Assembly (NCBI GenBank): GCA_020252865.1
Contig: JADCCH010000102.1
Location: forward strand, 1-7,407
Length of the DNA: 7,407 bases
Direction: 5' to 3'
From: Methylobacterium sp.
GTDB taxonomy: Bacteria; Pseudomonadota; Alphaproteobacteria; Rhizobiales; Beijerinckiaceae
The notes beneath the pieces were generated by a model. That model worked only from the letters and a program-made list of their open reading frames with translations, had not been told where the DNA came from and made no database searches. Within the stretch, counting starts at the first letter, position 1, and each line of letters opens with the position of its first letter. The translations under genes were made by a program, and so were the position numbers. Below, one piece after another: positions 1 through 6,367 of this stretch.

Positions 1-609
1 GAACTCACCGTGGGCATGCCGAAGATGATCACGGTCGGCACGGGGATGGATGCCTTCGCGCATTGTCTCGAGGCCTATTGCGGGCCGTTCTACCATCCGC
101 TGGCCGATGGCATCGCGCTCGAGGGCATGCGCCTCGTGAAGGAATATCTGCCGCGCGCCGTGAAGGACGGCGGGGATATCGAGGCCCGCGCCCACATGAT
201 GAGTGCTGCCGCGATGGGCGCAACCGCCTTCCAGAAGGCACTTGGCGCGATCCACGCACTTTCGCATCCTGTCGGCGCGCTCTACAACACGCATCACGGC
301 ATGACGAACGCCGTCTTCATGCCCTATGTGCTGGAATTCAATCGCCGCGCGATTGACGACAAGCTCGGCCGTGTCGCGGCCTATCTCGGGTTGCAACCGA
401 GCTACTCCGCCTTCCTCGATTTCGTGATGAAGCTGCGCGCTGAACTCGGCGTTCCGCACACGCTGAAGGAACTCGGCGTTCATAGCCCTGATGTCGCGCT
501 GATGGCGACGATGTCCCCGAACGATCCCACCGCCGGCGGCAATCCCTTGCCGCTGACGGAAGAGGCCTCCGCCGACCTCTTCCGGCGGGCAATCGAGGGA
601 AGGGTGTGA
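1..609 (+). CDS. Iron-containing alcohol dehydrogenase, C-terminal part (5' end outside window)
   Basis: This is the C-terminal 202 residues of a group III, metal-dependent, NAD(P)-linked alcohol dehydrogenase (Fe-ADH family, usually about 380-400 residues). It would be a cytoplasmic enzyme interconverting an alcohol and an aldehyde or ketone. The frame is open from base 1 and ends at TGA 607-609. The nucleotide-binding N-terminal half is outside the window. Numbering codons from base 1, the metal-binding set of the family is visible: Asp17 and His21 in TGMDAFAHCLEA, His85 in IHALSHPVG and His99 in NTHHGMTN. The 4- and 14-residue spacings match those in the family member FucO. His89 matches the second conserved active-site histidine. 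GTG at 10 is only an internal codon. The substrate cannot be assigned: the family covers methanol, 1,2-propanediol, butanol, maleylacetate and others, and the local motifs look more like a general ADH than maleylacetate reductase. A probable terminator lies 55 bp downstream. Confidence 0.93.
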   Translation, partial: ELTVGMPKMITVGTGMDAFAHCLEAYCGPFYHPLADGIALEGMRLVKEYLPRAVKDGGDIEARAHMMSAAAMGATAFQKALGAIHALSHPVGALYNTHHGMTNAVFMPYVLEFNRRAIDDKLGRVAAYLGLQPSYSAFLDFVMKLRAELGVPHTLKELGVHSPDVALMATMSPNDPTAGGNPLPLTEEASADLFRRAIEGRV

Positions 610-663
610 TTTCAACCGATTGCGGCAAGTTCATCTTTACCTTGCAACCAATAATTGTGGAGC

Positions 664-703
664 GGCGATGCACGCAAGGCGTGTGTCGCCATTTCAGTTT
701 TTC
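664..703 (+). terminator. Probable intrinsic terminator after the alcohol dehydrogenase gene
   Basis: Bases 664-675 (GGCGATGCACGC) pair with 679-690 (GCGTGTGTCGCC) around the loop AAG. This gives 12 consecutive pairs, two of them G-U. The stem is followed by a U-rich tail, ATTTCAGTTTTTC (691-703). Its position 55 bases after the ADH stop fits Rho-independent termination. The tail is not a pure U run, so strength is uncertain. The last four bases of the 3' arm (687-690) also belong to a second hairpin described separately. Confidence 0.55.
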
Positions 704-728
704 GGCGCTCTCAGGGTCTGAAATGGCG
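687..728. repeat. Perfect 11-bp inverted repeat, overlapping the terminator hairpin
   Basis: CGCCATTTCAG at 687-697 is the exact reverse complement of CTGAAATGGCG at 718-728, separated by 20 bases. As RNA on either strand it would form an 11-bp stem with a 20-nt loop, which could be tightened by G-U pairs inside. There is no good U run after it on the plus strand. Its left arm shares CGCC (687-690) with the terminator stem at 664-690, so the two structures cannot both form fully. It could be an alternative RNA fold, a protein-binding dyad, or a copy of a dispersed palindromic element. No second copy was noticed in this window. Confidence 0.6.
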
Positions 729-780
729 TATTTGTGCGATCTTCCCGCGCATTTGAATGAAACTTCCGGGAACTTCGCTC

Positions 781-794
781 TCGCGGCTCCGCGA
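781..794. promoter_or_regulatory. Small GC palindrome upstream of the TadG-like gene
   Basis: TCGCGG (781-786) and CCGCGA (789-794) are reverse complements separated by CT. This can be read as a 5-bp stem with a GCTC loop. It is followed by the A/T-rich stretch ATTTAAAAC (798-806) and lies about 75 bases before the chosen ATG of the vWA gene. It could be an operator or part of a promoter region, but GC palindromes of this size arise by chance in GC-rich DNA. No convincing -35/-10 pair was found here. Confidence 0.2.
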
Positions 795-854
795 TCGATT
801 TAAAACTTTGTTCCGGTTTTGGCGCGAGCGTTTGGGAACGAAAGTCCCCTTGCC

Positions 855-866
855 ACGAGGTCAGCC
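855..866 (+). promoter_or_regulatory. Ribosome binding site that fixes the start of the TadG-like gene
   Basis: ACGAGG at 855-860 lies six bases before ATG 867 and is a good Shine-Dalgarno match at normal spacing. The longer frame opens with TTG at 819, which has no purine-rich sequence at a suitable distance. The extra 16 residues would also push the membrane anchor away from its usual N-terminal position. The ATG at 867 is therefore preferred. Confidence 0.75.
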
Positions 867-2333
867 ATGGGCCACCAAAAGCTTTCTACCCTGACGCGTC
901 GTTTCGCGCGAGACCGCCGTGGTCATGTCGCCATGATCTTCGCCCTGAGTTCCGTGGGATTGATCGGCGTCACTGGCCTCGCCGTGGATTATGCACGCGG
1001 CGCGCAAGCCAAATCGTCACTTGTCTTAGCGGCGGACTCGGCCGCCCTTGCCGGAGCCCGCCTTGTCGGAACAGCGGCCGAGCGCGAGGAAGCGGCGAAG
1101 CAGGTTTTCGAGGCCAACCTCAATCAGAGCGAACACGATCTGACCAAGATCTCGATGAAGCCGGAGAACATCGTGAAGGATGGCCGCAACTACGGCTTTC
1201 GTGTCACGGCCTCGGCCGACATCCCCACCACGATGAGCCGGATTCTCGGCCACCAGGAACTCGGCGTTTCCACCTTCGCCGAAGCGATCGGCGTGCTCAA
1301 CACGCCGACCGAAGTGGTGCTGGCGCTTGACACGACCTTTTCGATGACCGGCTGGAAGATCGCGACGCTCAAGGATGCCGCGAGCAAGCTGATCGACGAT
1401 CTGAAGCCCCTGGCGCTGGACCCGGACAAGCTGAAATTCGGCATCGTGCCCTTCGGGCAATATGTGAATATCGGCGTCTCGAACCGCAACCAGCCGTGGG
1501 CCAATGTCGCGCCGGATTCCTCGACCACGACGACCAGCTGCAAGATGGAAAAGCAGGTGATCGGCTCAACGAACTGCCAGCAGGTCTGGGTGCCCCCTCA
1601 GCCAGCGACGCCGCCGGGGACCTGCTATAATGACGGTGTTCCCTACACCTGCGGAGGCTCTGCCGCCAAGGCCGGGTACTTCCAGACCAAGTGCGACCCG
1701 GTTTACGGGCCGGACCAGGAAGTCTGCAAAACCAAGACCACCACCCTGAAATGGAACGGCTGCGCCGGCTCGCGCAATTATCCGCTCAACACGCTGGATG
1801 GCAGCTATGGCACGCGCATCCCGGGCATCATGAACATCACCTGCGGCACGGAGATCCTCGATCTCACCACCAATTCGAACCTGGCCAAGACCCGCATCCA
1901 GGCGCTCACGCCGAATGGCGAGACCTATATCCCGGCCGGTCTGATCTGGGCCTGGCGCATGCTTTCGCCGCAGGCGCCGCTCAGCAACGCCGCGACCCGC
2001 ACAACGGCAGAGCCCGTGCGCAAGTTCCTGATCCTGATGACGGATGGCCTGAATACCAAGTCACCGAACTATCCCATGCATAGCGGCTCGAATGGCGCGC
2101 TCTCGAACCAGCTCGTCAAGGAGATCTGCAAGAACATCTCCAAGGATACGGCCAATGCCATCACGATTTTTTCGGTGGCCTTCGATGTGAGCGACGTGCC
2201 GACCAAGGAACTCCTGAAGACCTGTGCCCTCGATACGGGCGGCCAGTTCTTCGATGCAAGAAATGCGGCGGAATTCCTTGCGGCCTTCTCGAAGATCGGC
2301 CTGAATATCAGCGAGCTTCGCGTGACGAAGTGA
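867..2333 (+). CDS. TadG-like membrane-anchored von Willebrand factor A protein (Flp/Tad pilus family)
   Basis: This 488-residue protein is of the TadE/TadG-like class with a C-terminal vWA domain. Relatives act at the cell envelope with Flp/Tad pilus assembly. Residues 1-20 are basic (RRFARDRRGH). Residues about 21-41 form a hydrophobic segment ending in AVDYARG, the typical Tad N-terminal anchor, followed by AADSAALAGA. The vWA domain runs from about 149 to 478. MIDAS residues are visible: D155-T157-S159 in LALDTTFSM (a DxTxS variant of DxSxS), Thr353 in GETYIPAG and Asp393 in MTDG, so metal binding is expected. Residues about 220-330 form a Ser/Thr/Pro-rich insertion with eight cysteines (225, 237, 253, 262, 276, 287, 299, 326). 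Two further cysteines lie at 421 and 453. An even number of cysteines in an exported region suggests disulphides, which is inference. No other tad gene is visible in the window, and a terminator follows directly, so it may be a single-gene unit. The exact role is unknown. Confidence 0.88.
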   Translation: MGHQKLSTLTRRFARDRRGHVAMIFALSSVGLIGVTGLAVDYARGAQAKSSLVLAADSAALAGARLVGTAAEREEAAKQVFEANLNQSEHDLTKISMKPENIVKDGRNYGFRVTASADIPTTMSRILGHQELGVSTFAEAIGVLNTPTEVVLALDTTFSMTGWKIATLKDAASKLIDDLKPLALDPDKLKFGIVPFGQYVNIGVSNRNQPWANVAPDSSTTTTSCKMEKQVIGSTNCQQVWVPPQPATPPGTCYNDGVPYTCGGSAAKAGYFQTKCDPVYGPDQEVCKTKTTTLKWNGCAGSRNYPLNTLDGSYGTRIPGIMNITCGTEILDLTTNSNLAKTRIQALTPNGETYIPAGLIWAWRMLSPQAPLSNAATRTTAEPVRKFLILMTDGLNTKSPNYPMHSGSNGALSNQLVKEICKNISKDTANAITIFSVAFDVSDVPTKELLKTCALDTGGQFFDARNAAEFLAAFSKIGLNISELRVTK

Positions 2334-2377
2334 CGCGCCGGAGGATGGGCCATGCCGGAGCGCGGGCCCCATCGCGA

Positions 2378-2408
2378 AGACCCGGCAGCGATGCCGGGTT
2401 TCTTGTTT
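2378..2408 (+). terminator. Intrinsic terminator between the convergent TadG-like and GGDEF-EAL genes
   Basis: ACCCGGCA (2380-2387) pairs with TGCCGGGT (2392-2399) around the loop GCGA. A G-U and an A-U pair can extend the stem outward (2379-2400, 2378-2401). The tail TTTCTTGTTTT (2399-2409) is U-rich, so this is a canonical plus-strand terminator 45 bp after the vWA stop. On the minus strand the same stem lies about 30 bp after the GGDEF-EAL stop, with a weaker T content, so it may work partly in both directions. A second hairpin lies just before it: GATGGGCC at 2344-2351 pairs with GG(C)CCCATC at 2365-2373 with one bulged C. TGCCGG at 2353-2358 could compete for the 5' arm of the terminator. 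Confidence 0.85.
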
Positions 2409-2429
2409 TCAGGAACGGGCAAGCGAGGC

Positions 2430-5084
2430 TCAGGCCACCTTGCGATCGGCTCCCGCCGCGAATTCCGGCCCGAATTGGGCTTCGGCCGAAAGCGGGCGAC
2501 CGAACAGGAAGCCCTGGGCATAGCGCGCGCCTTCGAAGATCAGCATGTCACGCTGATGGGTGGTCTCGACGCCCTCGACCACGACATCCACGCCGAGATC
2601 GTGCCCAAGGCCAAGGATCGCGCGGCGGATCGCCATGTTCATGGTGCCGTCGTCGGTATCGTGCACGAAGGAGCGGTCGATCTTGATCTTGTCGAAGGGG
2701 AACTTCTGGATGTAGCTCAGTGAGGAATGGCCGATGCCGAAATCGTCAAGCGCGATCTGCACCCCCAGCAGGCGAAGCTGGCGCAGGATGTCGAGCGTCC
2801 GGTTATCGTCGATCAGCAGCACCGATTCCGTAATCTCGAGGATCAGCCGATGCGGGGCGAGGCCGGCCATCGCCAGCGCGTTGATGACCGACACCGCGAG
2901 CTGGTGGTTGCGGAACTGAACCGATGAAAGGTTCACGCAGACGGACAATTCTGCCGGAAGCTTCGCAAAGGCGCGGCAGGCCTGCCGGAGCACGATTTCC
3001 CCGATCTGCAGGATGAGCCCGCTCTCCTCCGCGATTTCCACGAAATAGGCCGGCGACAGCAGGCCCTTGCGCGGATGGTTCCAGCGGATCAGCGCCTCGT
3101 AGGCAATCGGCCGGTTGCGCTCGAGATCGATGATCGGCTGGTAATAGAGCACAAACTCGTCGTTCTGGATGGCGCGGCGCAGTTCCTGCTCCACCTCCCG
3201 CCGCGCGCGGATCGCCGCTGTCATGCCCTCATCGAAGAAGGCATAGGTGCTGCGCCCGTCGCGTTTTGCGCGGTAGAGCGCGATATCCGCCTTCTTGAGC
3301 AATTCATGCGGATCCGTGCCATCGGTCGGGGAGAGGGCCACGCCGATGCTGGCCCCCACGAAGACGCGCTTGCCTCGCACCCGATAGGGCATGGACAGCT
3401 TGCGGATGATGCTCTTGCACAACTGCACGAGCGCCTCCCTTTCCCGTAATTCCGGCAGGATCACCGCGAATTCGTCGCCGCCGAACCGCGCGGCCATCCC
3501 GGCTTGCGCCACCACGCGCGAGAGGCGTCGCGCCGCGAGCTGCAGCAGCACGTCGCCCACATCATGCCCCATCGTGTCGTTCACGTCCTTGAAGTGATCG
3601 AGGTCGAGGCAAAGGATCGCGAGCTCATTGCCGCGCCGGTTGGTGGCGAGGGCATTGCCCAGTTTTTCGAGGAAGAGGGTACGGTTCGGAAGATTCGTCA
3701 GCACATCGTGCAGGGCGAGATGCTGGATCTCGCTCTCGGCCTTCTTGCGGTCCGTCGCGTCGATGACCATGCCCTCGTAATAGAGTGGATTGCCTTCGTC
3801 ATCGCGCACGATCCAGGCCGATTCAGACACCCAGACCCGCTCGCGCGTTCGGATCCGATAGACCTCGGAAACGAAATCCGAGACACGGCCTTCCTTCTGC
3901 ATGATGGCCGCGAATTCATCACGACGATTGGGTTTCACATACCAGTCGCGGGCCAGATACTCACCCGATTGCAGCATCTCTGCCTCGGAGGCAAAACCGT
4001 TGAGCCGGGCCAGCGCCGGATTGACACGAAGCTGCCGTCCGTTGATCGCCGACCGGTAGATCCCCACGATCGAGTTCTCGAACAGCGAGCGGAATTCCGC
4101 CTCCGCCCGCTGGATGCGATCCTCGCGCTGGCGCGCATCGGTCACATCGGTGAAGGTGCGGACCGCGCCGCCATCCGCCATGGGGATGGTGCGGATATCG
4201 AGCACACGGCCATTCGGCCGCTTGCGCTCATAGGCCTGGAACTCGTCCAGAACGCCGCCATTGCGCACAAAACTGATTAATTCCTCGCTCTGGCCTTCGA
4301 ATTCGCCATTGCAGATCTGGAACTCGGTCAATTCGCGGAACGGCATACCCAGCCGGAGGATGCCCTCGGGAAGACCCAGAAGCTCCACCACGCGGGCATT
4401 GAAGAATTCGATCCGCCGGTCGGCGCTGATCTTCATCACGCCTTGCGTCACATGCTCGATGGTTTCCTCGAGCAGGCGGCGGGCCTGCTCCACCTCGCGC
4501 TGGCGGGAGATGATATCGGTGATATCCGACAGGACGCGAACCTCGCCACCCTGCGGCAACCGGCGCGTCTGCACGCGCAACACCGTGCCATCCGGCCGGG
4601 TGTGCTCAAAAATACGATTGCCCGGTTCTTGGGCCGAAATGTTCACCCAATGGCGTAACCCGGCTTCCACGCGGTCGAACTCGCCCCTGGCCATCATGCG
4701 ATCCAAGACCGTGCGGAAAAGCGGGCGACCGCGGCATTCCTCGTGCGTCAAACCCGCAAACTCGACGAAGCGGGCATTGTAGCTGCTGATCCGCCCCTCG
4801 TTGTCGATCATCACGATGCCCTGGTCCACATTGTCCAGGGTCATGTTCAGTGCATCAGTCGCCTCGGCCAGCTCCGCCGTGCGGGCCGCCACCAAGGCCT
4901 GGAGGCTGCAATTGAGCTGGTCGACTTCCTCGATCATCACGGCGATCGAATGCTCGTTGCGTCGCTGCTCGCGTTCGGCCTCGGCATAGGCCGCGGCCAC
5001 GAACTCCCCCAGCCGAGCGAGATCCACGCTCTGGTCGGGCCGGGTCGCTTGCGCGAGTTGCTTTTCGTAGAGACGGTGGGACAT
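2430..5084 (-). CDS. PAS-PAS-PAS-GGDEF-EAL cyclic di-GMP enzyme, partner of the upstream FIST protein
   Basis: This is an 884-residue protein with no membrane segment or signal peptide, so it is probably cytoplasmic. Residues 1-80 are mostly helical and charged (likely coiled coil, LYEKQLAQ...AARTAELAEA). Three PAS domains follow at about 78-192, 204-317 and 328-448. The first two resemble each other and the third ends in a typical PAC region (EGMVIDATDRK). The GGDEF domain (about 450-615) keeps Asp494, Asp496 (LDLDHFKDVND) and GGDEF at 535-539. The I-site positions read A526-Q-A-G529 instead of RxxD, so product feedback there should be absent. The EAL domain (about 628-870) keeps E663 (EAL), N718, E750 and E753 (ILEITE), D780-D781 (DDFG), K801, E837 and E840 (EGVE) and Q857. 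Both synthesis and hydrolysis of cyclic di-GMP therefore look possible, and the net direction cannot be told. The ATG at 5084 overlaps the FIST stop (TGATG). TTG at 5087 is a less likely start. Confidence 0.95.
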   Translation of the reverse strand: MSHRLYEKQLAQATRPDQSVDLARLGEFVAAAYAEAEREQRRNEHSIAVMIEEVDQLNCSLQALVAARTAELAEATDALNMTLDNVDQGIVMIDNEGRISSYNARFVEFAGLTHEECRGRPLFRTVLDRMMARGEFDRVEAGLRHWVNISAQEPGNRIFEHTRPDGTVLRVQTRRLPQGGEVRVLSDITDIISRQREVEQARRLLEETIEHVTQGVMKISADRRIEFFNARVVELLGLPEGILRLGMPFRELTEFQICNGEFEGQSEELISFVRNGGVLDEFQAYERKRPNGRVLDIRTIPMADGGAVRTFTDVTDARQREDRIQRAEAEFRSLFENSIVGIYRSAINGRQLRVNPALARLNGFASEAEMLQSGEYLARDWYVKPNRRDEFAAIMQKEGRVSDFVSEVYRIRTRERVWVSESAWIVRDDEGNPLYYEGMVIDATDRKKAESEIQHLALHDVLTNLPNRTLFLEKLGNALATNRRGNELAILCLDLDHFKDVNDTMGHDVGDVLLQLAARRLSRVVAQAGMAARFGGDEFAVILPELREREALVQLCKSIIRKLSMPYRVRGKRVFVGASIGVALSPTDGTDPHELLKKADIALYRAKRDGRSTYAFFDEGMTAAIRARREVEQELRRAIQNDEFVLYYQPIIDLERNRPIAYEALIRWNHPRKGLLSPAYFVEIAEESGLILQIGEIVLRQACRAFAKLPAELSVCVNLSSVQFRNHQLAVSVINALAMAGLAPHRLILEITESVLLIDDNRTLDILRQLRLLGVQIALDDFGIGHSSLSYIQKFPFDKIKIDRSFVHDTDDGTMNMAIRRAILGLGHDLGVDVVVEGVETTHQRDMLIFEGARYAQGFLFGRPLSAEAQFGPEFAAGADRKVA

Positions 5085-6232
5085 CAAGCTTCGTCGCTCG
5101 TTTCTGAGACTGTCACGACGGTTATGGTCTGGTTATGCAATTGCGCGAAGCCGGATTGGGCATGCGGTGAAATCTCGCCATAGGAATAGAAGCCGATCAG
5201 AGCATGCCGGACTGCCATGGCTTCCGCCGCGGCCTCGACCTCGTTCACCGCGCGCTGGCCCATCAGGAGACGCCGCCCGATGCAGGAGACCAGAAGCGCT
5301 AGTCCTTCCGCCTCGCCCGCCCGTGGCTGCGCCAGGCGCATGGCCTCGGCGGCACTCTGGGCCATCCTGGCGGAGTTGCCGCGCATCAATTGTGCGCTCC
5401 AGCCCTGCGGCATGTCTCCGGCAAAGGTCATCTCGCCGCTCGCCTGATCGATCGAGAGGATCGTCCGCACCACATCCTGCCCGGTCTGGCCTTGGGGCTC
5501 GACGCGCAACGGAAACAGCAAGGCCGAACCGGGGAGGGCGCGTAAATCTTCCTCGTCGAGATAGCGACGATAGAGTTCGAAAGCCGGCCGGCCATCGAGT
5601 TCCTGCAGCAAATTGCCCTGTGCCCGGGTGATGATGCGGCGGGGGCCGAAGGGTGTCCAGCCGCCGGCATGGCCAGTCTGGATCGAGAGATGATCGCCAT
5701 AAAGGCCGATCGCCGCGACGCAACCGCTTGCCGGCGGCGCATTGGCCCCCACGAGCGTTCGTTCGAAGGCAGCTCCATCGCCGGCAAGCCCGCCGCTGAT
5801 GGTCACCATGGGGCTCACAGCGTCCTGTAAGCCGGCGACAAGGGCAGTGCCGTTGACGCTCAGACCATCGGAGAAGACCAGCATCGCACGCAGGTCGAGC
5901 GCGGCCAGTTGCCGGCCAAGGGCGGCGCCGGCCTCGGCCGAGTGGCTTGGTGAGCTGACCTCGACCGAGGCGAGTCGCACGCGGGACTCATGGAACCCCA
6001 CCGCAACCGCCAGCACGCGATCGTCGCAGATCTGCGTCTGGTCGAACTGGCCGCCGGTGGAGCAGCCAACCAGAGCGGTGTGGGCAAAGGTCTGGCGCAG
6101 GGCATCATAGCAGGTCGGATCGGACAGCAGCGCGCGCGACCCAAAATACAGGACGAAATCGGGCTCGAAGCCCGCTTCGCCATGCCATGAAAGGCCAATG
6201 CCGGGTTTCCAATCGAATTGGCGAGTTCGCAT
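5084..6232 (-). CDS. FIST domain protein (FIST_N + FIST_C), putative ligand sensor, NosP-like candidate
   Basis: This is a 382-residue soluble protein spanning the usual length of stand-alone FIST proteins. FIST_N covers about residues 25-210, with GCSTGGQ (56-62), SGGLAGDG (146-153) and GWTPFGP (191-197). FIST_C covers about 215-370, with SCIGRRLLMG (316-325), GFYSYGEISP (347-356) and LHNQTITV (365-372). FIST proteins are sensory modules often encoded beside histidine kinases or cyclic di-GMP enzymes. Some, called NosP, bind haem and sense nitric oxide, while small amino-acid-like ligands were originally proposed for others. Histidines at 51, 81, 97, 181, 188, 343, 357 and 366 are possible haem ligands, but haem binding is not shown by the sequence. 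The stop codon overlaps the start of the GGDEF-EAL gene, so translation is coupled and the partner is almost certainly that enzyme. The ATG at 6232 has no clear Shine-Dalgarno sequence. The ATG at 6243 is in another frame. Confidence 0.9.
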   Translation of the reverse strand: MRTRQFDWKPGIGLSWHGEAGFEPDFVLYFGSRALLSDPTCYDALRQTFAHTALVGCSTGGQFDQTQICDDRVLAVAVGFHESRVRLASVEVSSPSHSAEAGAALGRQLAALDLRAMLVFSDGLSVNGTALVAGLQDAVSPMVTISGGLAGDGAAFERTLVGANAPPASGCVAAIGLYGDHLSIQTGHAGGWTPFGPRRIITRAQGNLLQELDGRPAFELYRRYLDEEDLRALPGSALLFPLRVEPQGQTGQDVVRTILSIDQASGEMTFAGDMPQGWSAQLMRGNSARMAQSAAEAMRLAQPRAGEAEGLALLVSCIGRRLLMGQRAVNEVEAAAEAMAVRHALIGFYSYGEISPHAQSGFAQLHNQTITVVTVSETSDEA

Positions 6233-6292
6233 GCAGGCACCATGTTCTATGGCTCGATCCTTTTTATATGCGCAATTCCTAAAGAAATGCCT
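6233..6292 (-). promoter_or_regulatory. A/T-rich stretch, possible promoter of the FIST/GGDEF-EAL pair
   Basis: The gap between the permease stop and the FIST start is 135 bp, long enough for a promoter. On the minus strand it contains CATATAAAAAGG (6270-6259), with the -10-like hexamer TATAAA at 6268-6263, about 30 bases before the FIST ATG. The hexamer 17 bases upstream reads GGCATT, a poor -35. The local A/T richness (about 6258-6289) stands out against the GC-rich surroundings. No intrinsic terminator for the permease was found: the only dyad, GCGGAGCA / TGCTCGC at 6333-6353, has a bulge and no T run. Read-through from the permease is therefore also possible. Confidence 0.25.
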
Positions 6293-6367
6293 TCTCTCGG
6301 AGTGCTTCGCCGCAGCCTGCCACCCTTGGGGGGCGGAGCACGGTCTTGCTCGCGGGTCGGATTGGTT

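Noticed and set aside
10..12. GTG at 10 as start of the alcohol dehydrogenase
   Set aside because: The frame is open to base 1, and the fragment lacks the N-terminal nucleotide-binding half of the family, so the gene is simply cut by the window.
769..795. Possible EcfG general-stress promoter (GGAAC plus GTT at 16-17 bases)
   Set aside because: GGAAC is present at 769-773, but no GTT occurs at the required spacing downstream.
606..803. 65-residue plus-strand reading frame starting with GTG at 606, with GAGG (595-598) upstream at plausible spacing
   Set aside because: It uses rare codons (ATA, TCA, GGG), lacks the strong third-position GC of its neighbours, runs through both hairpins at 664-728 and shows no recognisable motif. 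It is better explained as intergenic sequence.
800..814. Possible CtrA-type site (TTAA, seven bases, TTAA) upstream of the TadG-like gene
   Set aside because: Only the first half matches (TTAA 800-803). The second half reads TTCC, so it does not meet the alphaproteobacterial consensus.
3504..4280. 258-residue plus-strand reading frame opposite the GGDEF-EAL gene
   Set aside because: It lies antisense to clearly conserved PAS and GGDEF coding sequence. Long antisense frames are common opposite GC3-rich genes, and its sequence resembles no protein family.
5860..6243. 127-residue minus-strand frame beginning with ATG at 6243, eleven bases before the FIST start
   Set aside because: It is out of frame with FIST and overlaps its conserved N-terminal coding sequence. 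Its composition (many Pro/Arg/Ser/Cys) is that of a shifted frame.
6333..6353. Dyad GCGGAGCA / TGCTCGC as terminator of the permease gene
   Set aside because: The stem has a bulge and is followed on the minus strand by a C-run rather than a T-run, so it does not look like an intrinsic terminator.
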